Positions 1 through 6,580 of a stretch of 7,779 nucleotides of DNA are shown here, piece after piece. A program made the position numbers and the translations under genes. This stretch comes from Pseudomonadota bacterium (GTDB lineage Bacteria; Pseudomonadota; Gammaproteobacteria; Burkholderiales; Ferrovaceae): the NCBI GenBank assembly GCA_021804345.1, contig JAJZHV010000043.1:1-7779 (forward strand), written 5' to 3'. The notes under the pieces are model-generated. The model ran no database searches. It saw only the letters and a list, made by a program, of their open reading frames with translations, and was not told the DNA's origin. Position 1 is the stretch's first letter. Each line of letters opens with the position of its first letter.

Positions 1-280
1 ATACCGGCGCAGCGAGGGGAGCAGCAGGCACGGGGCCTGGCTGAGCCCGGTTGGCGCCATTCCCGGCAGGCAAGCTGACCGAATTGGGAAAGACCTGAAC
101 TTGCAAGCCATCGGCTCCCTCCGCCCACAGGGACAGAGACAGCCCAAACCAGAGCATCCAACCGGCGCACTGCACCTGGCCGCGCCGATGTTTCAACAAG
201 GTATCAACCTTGAGCATTCTGCGATCATCCCCGAACCCTCGTGCAAACTGTTCATCCACCAACCCTCCGGCCTGATCCAT
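1..280 (-). CDS. gspD: Probable secretin GspD, N-terminal part only (runs off left edge)
   Basis: The frame is open from an ATG at 278-280 to the window edge, giving 93 codons. That ATG overlaps the gspN stop by one base (TGATG), which suggests coupled translation. A second in-frame ATG lies at 215-217 (residue 22). From there the protein has a basic stretch (KHRRG, about residues 30-34), a hydrophobic run (about 40-52) and a likely signal-peptidase region near WAEGA, so it looks exported. The visible mature part (about 57-93) starts DGLQVQVFPNS and then becomes rich in Ala, Pro and Gly. It does not resemble the usual start of the secretin N0 domain. The GspD assignment therefore rests mainly on position after gspN in a gsp operon that otherwise lacks gspD. 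The secretin would form the outer-membrane channel of the T2SS. Either ATG could be the start, and neither has a strong Shine-Dalgarno. The reading frame is quite sure; the identity is moderate. Confidence 0.6.
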   Translation of the reverse strand, partial: MDQAGGLVDEQFARGFGDDRRMLKVDTLLKHRRGQVQCAGWMLWFGLSLSLWAEGADGLQVQVFPNSVSLPAGNGANRAQPGPVPAAPLAAPV

Positions 281-1035
281 CAATAATGCAGGTGCGTGAC
301 CAACCCATCGCGGCGCCCCAGAATGCTCAGCAAACCCAACAACTGGGGCAGTTGGGCATCGCTGGCCGTGGCCGTGCCATCAAATCCCCAGCGCCCCCGA
401 CCAAGGCTGCCCTGTCCCTGCAACTGGAGCGGTCCGGCACCGGTTTCTAGATCTAGGCGTCCACCCAGAGGACCCAGGGACAAGCGCAAGATATAACTGC
501 CCAGCGGCTTGATGGGAGTCAGACGCGAACTCAGGTTGTTCGCCTGAAGCGTGACCGTGGTCAACTGTCGCGCCGACCTCTCGGTGAAAGACCATTCCAG
601 ATCATTCCATTGCAACTGCAACGCCCCCCCCAACTGCAGGGTATTGAACGGTGCCCCCAGCCCCAGCAACAGGGCTGCCGGAAAATTCAGTTGACCCGTT
701 TGCAATTGCAGCACGCTCCAACCTAGGCGGCCGTGCAAGGGCTGCGGCATGAAAGCGGTGTCGGAATCTTCCACCATCCAATGCAGCCCCCGGGGAGATA
801 ACCCCACATGCCAATGCACCCGACCCGGTATTCTACCCAAGGTCTGCTGCGCGCTGAGCAAAAATATATCCGCCGAGCCATCCCACCACACGCCCTCGGC
901 ATTAGTCAGCAGCAGTTTGACGCCGGGCTGACGAGCCAAACGCTGGGCCACCCAAGTGGCAGGCACATCCAGCAGCAGGGTCAGCCCCAGCACGCACGAA
1001 AACAACAGCCAAATCCACCCCGAATGCCGTCTCAT
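280..1035 (-). CDS. gspN: Type II secretion system protein N
   Basis: This 251-residue protein starts at an ATG that overlaps the gspM stop (ATGA, 1032-1035). It has one N-terminal membrane segment (about residues 6-23, WIWLLFSCVLGLTLLL), followed by a periplasmic region with GVWWDGSA (about 48-55) and a C-terminal half rich in Leu, Gly and Gln with alternating beta-like hydrophobicity. This fits the GspN family in length and layout. GspN is an accessory T2SS component that is not present in all systems; its exact role is poorly defined, and it is thought to act with the GspC/L/M inner-membrane platform. Its stop shares one base with the next gene's ATG. The identity is supported by the family pattern and by its position between gspM and the presumed gspD. 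I see no truncation. Confidence 0.88.
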   Translation of the reverse strand: MRRHSGWIWLLFSCVLGLTLLLDVPATWVAQRLARQPGVKLLLTNAEGVWWDGSADIFLLSAQQTLGRIPGRVHWHVGLSPRGLHWMVEDSDTAFMPQPLHGRLGWSVLQLQTGQLNFPAALLLGLGAPFNTLQLGGALQLQWNDLEWSFTERSARQLTTVTLQANNLSSRLTPIKPLGSYILRLSLGPLGGRLDLETGAGPLQLQGQGSLGRGRWGFDGTATASDAQLPQLLGLLSILGRRDGLVTHLHY

Positions 1036-1595
1036 GGGGCGTCTCCCGCCTTGAGCACCAGATGGGCGTTGACTTCACCCGTCTTGGCCGTGGGTTCCAC
1101 ATGGGCCTGGAGCACCACCACCCGGGCATTGCGGCGGACCTGATCCAGCCAATCCACCAACGCGGAAAAGGGGGCGGCTTTCCAGTCCAGCACAAACTGG
1201 CCATGGCCTTCGGTACTCAGCCCCTGATGATCCTGCCCCAGGGACTGCAAAGCCTGACGCAGCAGCGGTTCCAGCGCTTGGGGCGCCGGCACCGGGGCCT
1301 GATGATGTGGGCTACGCATAGCCTTCCACTCGGCGGCCATGGCTTGCAACTGGGCCTGCTCGCTGTGCATCGCCCGCAACTGCTGCTGCAGGGCGATAAT
1401 GTGCCCTTGGGCCGGCGCATAGACCACTTCGATCCAGAGTGTGGCCAGCAGCAAGACCCCCAGAATTCCTAGCACCAAGCGCTCGCGGACGGTCCGCTGG
1501 CTCCAGAAGTGCCACAGCGCTGTCCGGGCTTGCAACAGGGTTGGGCGCAACGCGGTGCGCAAGGCCACAGAGGCGCGCTGCCAGAGCGCCTTCAT
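1032..1595 (-). CDS. gspM: Type II secretion system protein M (inner-membrane platform)
   Basis: With the ATG at 1593-1595 the product has 187 residues, about normal for GspM. This start overlaps the gspL stop as ATGA, the same arrangement as several other junctions here. An in-frame ATG at 1611-1613 is a possible alternative; longer extensions run back into gspL. The N-terminus is basic and Trp-containing and cytoplasmic (1-39, with RTVRERL just before the membrane). One membrane helix follows (about 40-57, VLGILGVLLLATLWIEV). Next come a periplasmic helical stretch rich in Gln, Ala and Met (about 62-95) and a small C-terminal alpha/beta domain. This bitopic layout is typical of GspM, which partners GspL in the inner-membrane platform that links the assembly ATPase GspE to the pseudopilus. 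The call is firm from context and topology. Confidence 0.92.
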   Translation of the reverse strand: MKALWQRASVALRTALRPTLLQARTALWHFWSQRTVRERLVLGILGVLLLATLWIEVVYAPAQGHIIALQQQLRAMHSEQAQLQAMAAEWKAMRSPHHQAPVPAPQALEPLLRQALQSLGQDHQGLSTEGHGQFVLDWKAAPFSALVDWLDQVRRNARVVVLQAHVEPTAKTGEVNAHLVLKAGDAP

Positions 1596-2884
1596 GCTGA
1601 ACTCAGGCGCCATTGCCCCGACTCCCGACGCTGCAGGATCAGACCCATCCCCTGGGCCTTGGTGACCAGAGGGGCCACGGCAAAACCGGGCTTGAACCGC
1701 AGCCACAGCGCCTCTTCGCGATAGTCCACCTGCTGCAGGGCTTGACCGGCCTCATGGGCCATGAGCGTGTTGAGCTGGCTCATGAGCGCAGGAAAAGAGC
1801 CGGGCAGCACCCCGTCTTCGCTGGCGCGCAGGGTTTCTAGGGCGTGCCGCAAGGCCAACCGCGGTGCCAAACCCGCGGGGACCTGGGGCAGGGTGTCCTG
1901 TACTAGGGTTTGCATGGTCTGCTCCGCTTGACGTTGCTGCCACGCCAGCTTGGCCCAGTAAAGGTTCAAGGCCAGGCCCTGCAGCAGCAGCACCAGCAAC
2001 GTCCAGAGCAGAGCGCCGCGCCAGGGACGCAGCAGGATCCCGAGTTCGCCCATGGGCGGAGAAAAGTCGAATTGACACAGGTTGAATAGGGGCTCGCGTT
2101 CAGGATGCAGGGCCAGAAAGGACAGATACTGCTGCTGGGTAAGTACCGGAGCATCTGCCATGTCTGGGGAGGAAACGCGGACCTCGGCCGTGGGGTCCCG
2201 ACCAGGGCCCTCCTCCAGGGCACTGAATCCGGGAACAGCGGGGCATTGCAGCGGGGCCAAAAAAGGCAGCAGGGGGGGCGCCTCTAGCAAACGCAGTCCG
2301 CCGCCAGACCAGGGTTGATCGCGCCAACTCAACACCCGGTGCTGGGGGGGCTCCACCCCTGGGGCTGCACTCATCTCGGGTTGCCAGGCACTCAGCACAC
2401 TATGGGGGGCCTGCAACCATTGGGCTGGCACCAATTGCCATTGACGCAACCCCAGGGAGCCCAAGGAATCCTGCAAGCACCGCATCCAGGCCCGCTCCAC
2501 CACGGCCACGGTGCGCCAGGTGCTCTGCGCACGAAGCGGGCTAAGGGCAAAATGGCATTGTTCGGGGGGCTGCAGGACAAATTCTTCCAGCAGATTGGGC
2601 AACGCTTCACGCAACCGTTGCAACGGGATTTTTTCCAGTTGGGGCCATTGCCCCGCCACCAACAGCACATCGCAGGCGGGCAAAACCCCTACTGTGCGGT
2701 TTGCGGATGGAAGTTCGCTGGGAACACACTGACCCTGGCGCACCAGGCGCACCGCGTCCCCCTGCTCTGCGGTGAGTACAAAAGGCAAAAGCCCCAAGGG
2801 GGCGTATTGTGTGACATCGGCCGGCCGCAGGGGCAAAGCCACCCAACATGTAAGCCCTTCGGAAATGGTTCTACCCTCCCACAT
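1592..2884 (-). CDS. gspL: Type II secretion system protein L (inner-membrane platform)
   Basis: From the ATG at 2882-2884 the product has 430 residues. The N-terminal two thirds form the cytoplasmic actin-like domain that binds the ATPase GspE. It includes the conserved block LREALPNLLEE...QCHFAL, which I recall from Burkholderiales GspL. One membrane helix follows (about 290-310, GALLWTLLVLLLQGLALNLYW). The remaining C-terminal part of about 120 residues is the periplasmic ferredoxin-like domain, ending QWRLSSA. The start is uncertain. ATG 2882-2884 and ATG 2891-2893 lie inside the end of gspK and have no good Shine-Dalgarno. A strong GGGAGGG sits just downstream of the first ATG, correctly spaced for an in-frame ATT at 2864-2866 that would give 424 residues. 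The stop overlaps the gspM start (ATGA). The identity is firm and only the N-terminus is open. Confidence 0.92.
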   Translation of the reverse strand: MWEGRTISEGLTCWVALPLRPADVTQYAPLGLLPFVLTAEQGDAVRLVRQGQCVPSELPSANRTVGVLPACDVLLVAGQWPQLEKIPLQRLREALPNLLEEFVLQPPEQCHFALSPLRAQSTWRTVAVVERAWMRCLQDSLGSLGLRQWQLVPAQWLQAPHSVLSAWQPEMSAAPGVEPPQHRVLSWRDQPWSGGGLRLLEAPPLLPFLAPLQCPAVPGFSALEEGPGRDPTAEVRVSSPDMADAPVLTQQQYLSFLALHPEREPLFNLCQFDFSPPMGELGILLRPWRGALLWTLLVLLLQGLALNLYWAKLAWQQRQAEQTMQTLVQDTLPQVPAGLAPRLALRHALETLRASEDGVLPGSFPALMSQLNTLMAHEAGQALQQVDYREEALWLRFKPGFAVAPLVTKAQGMGLILQRRESGQWRLSSA

Positions 2885-3938
2885 TGACACCATCCGGCAC
2901 ACCCGGTTTGAGCCAGAGCACCTGGGTTGTATTCCCCGGGCCCATGCGGCGCGTGACCAGAGCCTGCTGTGTGAGCAGCATCCGTCCATGGCGCAACCGC
3001 TCCACCACCCAAAAGTACTCCGAGCTTACCCCAAGATTGCGCGCGCTCACCAGCGCCACCTGTGGAAACCGCTGCTGCAGGCGGCCCACCAGGGCACTGT
3101 AACTCTGATAAAACCCCTGATTGCGATCGGCGATGACCTGATTGGCCTGGCCCGCATCCACGCCCAGCACAGCCGCCAGCACCACGGGATCCGCCGTATT
3201 GGCATTCACCGGGGTAGGGCGCGGCAAAATTACCACAAATTGCGACAATTGTGTCAGTTGATCGGGCGAGGCGGTGGGAATGACTTGGATGAGATCCTGC
3301 ACCCGGGTCAGAGGCAGAGGACCATCGGATTGAGTGATCTGCACCGGGCGGCTGCCAAGAATGTACTGTGCCACCCGGGCAGAGGCGCTGGAGTCAATGC
3401 CCACACTCTGGAGCAAGCGCGCAAAAATCAGCACCGCTTCGGGATTGATCTGGGTGGCCGCCACCCAGCCCCGGTCGCCCGCAGGATTCACGACTTCCAC
3501 CAAGGAAGTGAGATTAAAACGACTGGTGGCATCCACGATCATGCCCTGCAGCCAGGTTTCCTCCCCATCGGCCAAGACCAGATCACCACCCCCTCCACCT
3601 TGATTGTTGACAAAATCAGAGAGCGGAGTCTCGGCGATGGGAACCGCCCAGACTTCCCCCAAATGATCCACGCCCATGGTGCTGTATAAATCTTCGCGCA
3701 AAATCAGACGAGCCCAGTCCAGACTACCCGTTCCCAGCCATTGGGCCTGATCGCGCAAGCGTTGATTTTCGAGGGTGCGCACGCGCAGATGTTCGCGCCA
3801 CAGCAAGCCACTGACCAGTGTAGTCACCACGGCCACCACCAGCAGGGCCGCCAGCAAGGCCGCACCACCTTGCGCACGGGACGAGCCCGCCGTGGTCCGC
3901 AGGGGGGCACCAGTGACGCACCAGAATCTGTGCGTCAT
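2871..3938 (-). CDS. gspK: Type II secretion system minor pseudopilin K
   Basis: The 355-residue product starts at an ATG that overlaps the gspJ stop (ATGA, 3935-3938). The prepilin leader ends at RAQGG (residues 21-25) and is followed by the hydrophobic helix AALLAALLVVAVVTTLVSG. Position 5 of the mature protein is not Glu, which is usual for GspK, the tip subunit. Family landmarks are LDWARLILRED (73-83), VDHLGEVWAVP (90-100), IVDATSRFNLTSL (134-146) and NANTADPVVLAAVLGV (245-260), the last in the helical SAM-like region. GspK caps the pseudopilus with GspI and GspJ. A Gly-rich insert NNQGGGGGD (111-119) lies in the variable region before the conserved core. The leader of 25 residues is longer than average for the family. 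The stop is TAG, and gspL begins inside the end of this gene. Confidence 0.94.
   Translation of the reverse strand: MTHRFWCVTGAPLRTTAGSSRAQGGAALLAALLVVAVVTTLVSGLLWREHLRVRTLENQRLRDQAQWLGTGSLDWARLILREDLYSTMGVDHLGEVWAVPIAETPLSDFVNNQGGGGGDLVLADGEETWLQGMIVDATSRFNLTSLVEVVNPAGDRGWVAATQINPEAVLIFARLLQSVGIDSSASARVAQYILGSRPVQITQSDGPLPLTRVQDLIQVIPTASPDQLTQLSQFVVILPRPTPVNANTADPVVLAAVLGVDAGQANQVIADRNQGFYQSYSALVGRLQQRFPQVALVSARNLGVSSEYFWVVERLRHGRMLLTQQALVTRRMGPGNTTQVLWLKPGVPDGVNVGG
2874..2880 (-). promoter_or_regulatory. Strong Shine-Dalgarno-like GGGAGGG at the gspK/gspL junction
   Basis: This purine run lies immediately before the gspK TAG. It is downstream of the first usable gspL ATG (2882-2884), so it cannot serve that start. 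Seven bases after it, in the gspL frame, is ATT (2864-2866). The run may mark a rare AUU start, or it may simply encode the Trp-Glu-Gly codons of gspL and the GlyGly end of gspK. Confidence 0.35.
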
Positions 3939-4609
3939 CCGTTTTGCCCCGTCAGACAGATCTTATGCAGGGGGGCGGTATCTGCACCAGGGAGCAGTAT
4001 TGCCAGATCCAGGCCCAGCAACAGCGCATTGCCCCGCAGGTTGGGCAGGCGCCATTGCGCGTCGATCTGTTGCCCATCCGTAGTCCAGTCGGCTCCGCTC
4101 ATGCGCACCCGGGCCTGCAGATCGGCCGTCTGGGTCATGAGAGGGACACTCGTCACAGGAAAAAGAGCGTCCGGTTCCTAGCACTGTTGCAGCTTATTCC
4201 AGTTTTGCAGAAGGGTTTGCCGGGTTGACACAGGCGCAGATTCCAGGCGTTCGATGAGGCCATCGTTCCAGCGATAGCTGACAATCACCCACAACCCTGC
4301 ACCATTGGGTTGATGGCGCTGACGAATCAGATCCACACGATGAGCGGCCACATTCACGGGCACACCCGCCAGCCATTGATCGGGCGGACCCAACTCACGA
4401 CAATCCTGGTCCCATTGCCCAAACAAGCTGCGTGCGGCATCGAATTGCTGGTCGTGGCGCGCCAGGACATCCCGGGTGCGCACCATGGAATCCAGGGCAC
4501 GCCAGGATAAAATCGCCATCAGCGCCATCAGCAACAGCGCCACCATCACTTCCAGTAAAGTAAAGCCCTCCGGCGGGCGAGCACGCCCCAGAAGTGCGCC
4601 ACCGCTCAC
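3935..4609 (-). pseudogene. gspJ: Type II secretion system minor pseudopilin J, interrupted by an in-frame TAG
   Basis: The frame starts at a GTG overlapping the gspI stop (GTGA, 4606-4609). A 15-residue leader ends PPEG, and the pilin helix FTLLEVMVALLLMALMAIL carries Glu5. The GspJ-type core follows (LFGQWDQDCRELG, VDLIRQRHQPNGAGLWVIVSYRW) up to residue 143, LQQC. Codon 144 is TAG (4178-4180). The same frame then continues without a shift for 80 codons, from EPDALFP through RVRMSGADWTTDG to LHKICLTGQNG, and stops with TGA at 3935-3937 overlapping the gspK ATG. The joined length of about 224 residues is normal for GspJ; 143 alone would lack the C-terminal beta-rich part. GspJ sits in the pseudopilus tip with I and K. 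One base change, for example CAG to TAG, would explain the break. Alternatives are a sequence error, amber read-through, or restart at GTG 4154-4156 or ATG 4136-4138. The gspJ identity is firm; loss of function is not proven. Confidence 0.85.
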
Positions 4610-5055
4610 AAGACAAACCCTGCCGTATTGGTGACCAAATTGACCGCCTGCGCCAGCACCTGATCGTCCTGATCACTCGTCACCTGCACATCCACACGCC
4701 GAAAGGCAGGATTGGGCGTAGGACTGACATGCTGATGACAGATGAAATGATAAGCCCCCTGGGAGCAATCAAAGCTGCTGTCTCCTACGTTGGGCCAAAC
4801 ACCATCCAGGCGCAAACCAGCCTGGACGTTGTCAGCACTCCATTGAGCCGCCAAACGCGGGCCTAGGGCATCGCTGGCCTGGGTCAGGACACCCAGAGCG
4901 CGCATTCCGGCCAGCAACACTACCCCGGTCACAAACAGGGCCACCAATACTTCGATCAGGGTAAAGCCCGAGTGTGCAACAGGGTAAACTAGCGCCCGGG
5001 AAACCTTGAGGCCAGGTGTGCACAGCGGCACCAGCGCGCGCGGCCTAGGGTTCAT
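4606..5055 (-). CDS. gspI: Type II secretion system minor pseudopilin I
   Basis: The 149-residue product starts at an ATG overlapping the gspH stop (ATGA, 5052-5055). The prepilin cleavage site is HSG/FTLIEVLVALFV, with G30, F31 and Glu35 (mature position 5). The leader of 30 residues is long, and no ATG or GTG lies in frame closer to the cleavage site. The mature part of about 119 residues is normal for GspI. FDCSQGAYHFIC contains two Cys (97 and 106) that could form a periplasmic disulfide, and TPNPAFRRVDVQV (113-125) is a block I recall from Betaproteobacterial GspI. GspI starts the tip complex with GspJ and GspK. Its TGA lies inside the GTG start region of gspJ. No sign of damage is seen. 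Confidence 0.93.
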   Translation of the reverse strand: MNPRPRALVPLCTPGLKVSRALVYPVAHSGFTLIEVLVALFVTGVVLLAGMRALGVLTQASDALGPRLAAQWSADNVQAGLRLDGVWPNVGDSSFDCSQGAYHFICHQHVSPTPNPAFRRVDVQVTSDQDDQVLAQAVNLVTNTAGFVL

Positions 5056-5543
5056 GGCGCAACCCGAAAATGACCCAGACCATCACTTTGCACCAAAGCC
5101 TGTTGGTCCTGACGCTGCAGAAGCAAGGCCAGGGGCTGCAAGGTTTCCACCCCCAACTCAAACTGGAGTTGGTCCAGCTCCGCTCCATTCTGCCCCGAGT
5201 CCAACTGCAACAGGTGCTCTAGGGGAGGAGAAAAACGCCCTGGCGGAAGCCGGTCATCGGGGGAAGGTTCCCAGCCATTAGGCTGAGCCTGCATGAAGCG
5301 CCAGCCTTGATGATCCAGAATGAACAGCACTGGCGCCCCCGTCAGACTGACTTCGTCAGCGGCCACATCCAGCACCGCAGCCAACTGGTCCGCCTGGCGC
5401 CGTAAGGGAATTTGGGTGGGGGCACGAACCGACAGCGTAACCAGCGTGACGGCCAACCCCATGATGACCAACACGATCAGCAACTCGATCAGGGTGAAGC
5501 CGGCTTGACCGGTGTCAGTTGCTCCAGTTACCGATGTCGGCAT
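5052..5543 (-). CDS. gspH: Type II secretion system minor pseudopilin H
   Basis: I chose the ATG at 5541-5543, giving 163 residues, because GAGGG at 5549-5553 lies five bases upstream and the resulting 15-residue leader (ending GQAG) is reasonable. An adjacent ATG at 5544-5546 is also possible. The frame is open further upstream, but only inside gspG. After the leader comes FTLIELLIVLVIMGLAVTLV with Glu5. A variable beta-rich periplasmic domain follows, containing PLRRQADQLAAVL and EVSLTGAPVLFILDHQGWRF, as in the GspH/FimT family. GspH links the tip complex to the GspG shaft of the pseudopilus. The gene overlaps the end of gspG by about 29 bases and overlaps gspI as ATGA. Confidence 0.93.
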   Translation of the reverse strand: MPTSVTGATDTGQAGFTLIELLIVLVIMGLAVTLVTLSVRAPTQIPLRRQADQLAAVLDVAADEVSLTGAPVLFILDHQGWRFMQAQPNGWEPSPDDRLPPGRFSPPLEHLLQLDSGQNGAELDQLQFELGVETLQPLALLLQRQDQQALVQSDGLGHFRVAP

Positions 5544-6048
5544 CATTACCCTCGCCGCCCGGTTTACCATCGGCACCTAGACTCCATACATCGATTTCTC
5601 CATGCTGCCCCGGATTGGCATATTGATAGGGGTTACCCCAGGGATCCTTGGGCAAATTATCCAGCGTGGCTTTCCAGTTGTTGGGAACCGGTTCAGCAGC
5701 CGGTTTATTGACCAGGGCGTCCAGCCCCTGATCGGTGCCGGGGTAGCGCCCGTTGTCCAGACGATAGAGTTTGAGAGCCTGCACGATGCTGGCAATATCC
5801 TGGCGCGCCGCAATGCGTCGTGCCTCGTCCGGTCGGCTCATGACCCGGGGGACGATCAGAGCCGCCAGAATGCCGATGATAATCATCACCACCATGATTT
5901 CGATCAGGGTAAACCCCCTTTGCGCTTGGGCAGCCAAGGAAGGGGAACCTGCATAGCGCGGGGATTGGGTGGCCCATTGACCGGGATTGGCGTGCACCCC
6001 CCGGAAGCGGCCAGTCAGGGGGGGCAAGGGTTGGTGCAGTAAATGCAT
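5515..6048 (-). CDS. gspG: Type II secretion system major pseudopilin G
   Basis: From the ATG at 6046-6048 the product has 177 residues. The mature pseudopilin begins at F46 (QRG/FTLIEIMVVMIIIGILAALIVP) with Glu5. The classical GspG signature follows: RLDNGRYPGTDQGLDAL (96-112), DPWGNPYQY (135-143), PGQHGEIDVWSLGADG (146-161) and the C-terminal calcium-site region GGEGNDADIGNW (164-175). GspG forms the pseudopilus shaft that pushes substrates through the secretin. The mature part of 132 residues is normal, but the leader would be 45 residues, far longer than the usual 6-15. The region before the cleavage site has no closer ATG. Other in-frame options are GTG at 5995-5997 and TTG at 5935-5937, the latter giving LAAQAQRG, a normal-length leader. 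AGAGG lies about 10 bases before the chosen ATG. The identity is firm and the start uncertain. Confidence 0.95.
   Translation of the reverse strand: MHLLHQPLPPLTGRFRGVHANPGQWATQSPRYAGSPSLAAQAQRGFTLIEIMVVMIIIGILAALIVPRVMSRPDEARRIAARQDIASIVQALKLYRLDNGRYPGTDQGLDALVNKPAAEPVPNNWKATLDNLPKDPWGNPYQYANPGQHGEIDVWSLGADGKPGGEGNDADIGNWSN
5549..5553 (-). promoter_or_regulatory. Ribosome binding site of gspH
   Basis: GAGGG lies inside the end of gspG, five bases before the ATG at 5541-5543 and two before the ATG at 5544-5546. The spacing favours the inner ATG as the gspH start. Confidence 0.5.
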
Positions 6049-6100
6049 GGGTTCTTGACCTCTGGTGAATACGACGGAAAACCGGTATCTTAACAGGATC
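6049..6100. promoter_or_regulatory. Divergent gspG / gspC promoter and leader region
   Basis: These 52 bases separate the chosen gspG and gspC starts and must hold both leaders if each operon is transcribed from here. On the minus strand a weak pair, TTAAGA and TATTCA 16 bases apart, could serve gspG. On the plus strand TTGACC (6055-6060) and TATCTT (6086-6091) are seen but are too far apart (25 bases) to form a standard sigma-70 promoter. No convincing operator palindrome is visible. Promoters could also lie inside the opposite gene. Confidence 0.3.
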
Positions 6101-6580
6101 ATGGCTGCTCTTCGATTTGACCGCACCACTTTGCGCGCGCCCTTGCTTCTGCAAGGAGCCATGATGCTGCTTTGTGCCGTGCAATTGGGCTACTGGACTC
6201 CGCATCTGCTGGCTCCGGCGCCTCTCGACCCACCCCCTCAACCCTACCTTCCAGGCGATGCCCCTGCCACCACCGGCTGGCGGTCGCTGTTCGAACCCAA
6301 TGCCGCACCCCAGGGCGTGGCGCTGCAACTGCACGGCGTGGTGTTAGGGAGCCCCGAGGAAAGCATGGCCTTGGTCAGCGTGAATGGCGCCCGTGTGCAC
6401 CCCGTACGCGTGGGGCAAGACATCGTCCCGGGATTGCGTTTGGAGGGGGTCACCCTGTATAACGCCAGCATCTCCCGCAACGGGGTGAAGGAAACGCTGG
6501 CGCTGGCCACGCACAGGGCGCTTCAAGCCGCTCCGGGCACACCCGTTTCTCCCGGCAATGCGCCGCCCGCACCGCACTAA
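6101..6580 (+). CDS. gspC: Type II secretion system protein C, short form without PDZ domain
   Basis: The 159-residue product starts at ATG 6101, with a weak AGGA just upstream. An in-frame GTG at 6065 would add 12 residues. ATG 6161/6164 has a better AAGGAG but would cut into the membrane helix. The layout is a short basic cytoplasmic end, a membrane helix (about 14-33, PLLLQGAMMLLCAVQLGYW), a Pro-rich linker (about 38-57), the homology region (about 60-136: SLFEP, LQLHGVVLGSPEESMALVSVNG, VRVGQDIVPGLRLEGV, ISRNGVKETLAL) and an Ala/Pro-rich tail. The homology region contacts the N0 domain of the secretin, and GspC bridges GspL/M to GspD. No PDZ or coiled-coil domain follows, as in other short GspC proteins. 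The gene is divergent from gspG and separate from the main operon; its 3' end overlaps the next gene by 23 bases. Confidence 0.9.
   Translation: MAALRFDRTTLRAPLLLQGAMMLLCAVQLGYWTPHLLAPAPLDPPPQPYLPGDAPATTGWRSLFEPNAAPQGVALQLHGVVLGSPEESMALVSVNGARVHPVRVGQDIVPGLRLEGVTLYNASISRNGVKETLALATHRALQAAPGTPVSPGNAPPAPH

Noticed and set aside
2871..2873. gspK TAG as a second suppressed amber codon
   Set aside because: GspK is already full length (355 residues) at this stop and gspL begins across it, so there is no sign that the frame beyond belongs to gspK.
2315..2887. Plus-strand open frame (190 codons) antisense to gspL
   Set aside because: The low-complexity His/Gly/Pro/Gln-rich translation mirrors the Leu/Ala/Gln codons of gspL; no ribosome site or family features.
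2772..3689. Long plus-strand open frame (305 codons) antisense to gspK
   Set aside because: It lies entirely opposite gspK and the gspL start, its product is His/Arg/Gln-rich without domain character, and gspK is clearly the real gene. It is a GC-rich shadow frame.
3935..4156. Separate small gene starting at GTG 4156
   Set aside because: It is in the same frame as gspJ and reads as the C-terminal part of GspJ, so it is treated as the part of gspJ after the TAG and not as an independent gene.
5705..6334. Minus-strand open frame (209 codons) spanning the gspG/gspC divergent region
   Set aside because: It overlaps gspG in another frame and runs antisense into gspC; the translation is Arg/Gly/His-rich without a domain pattern.
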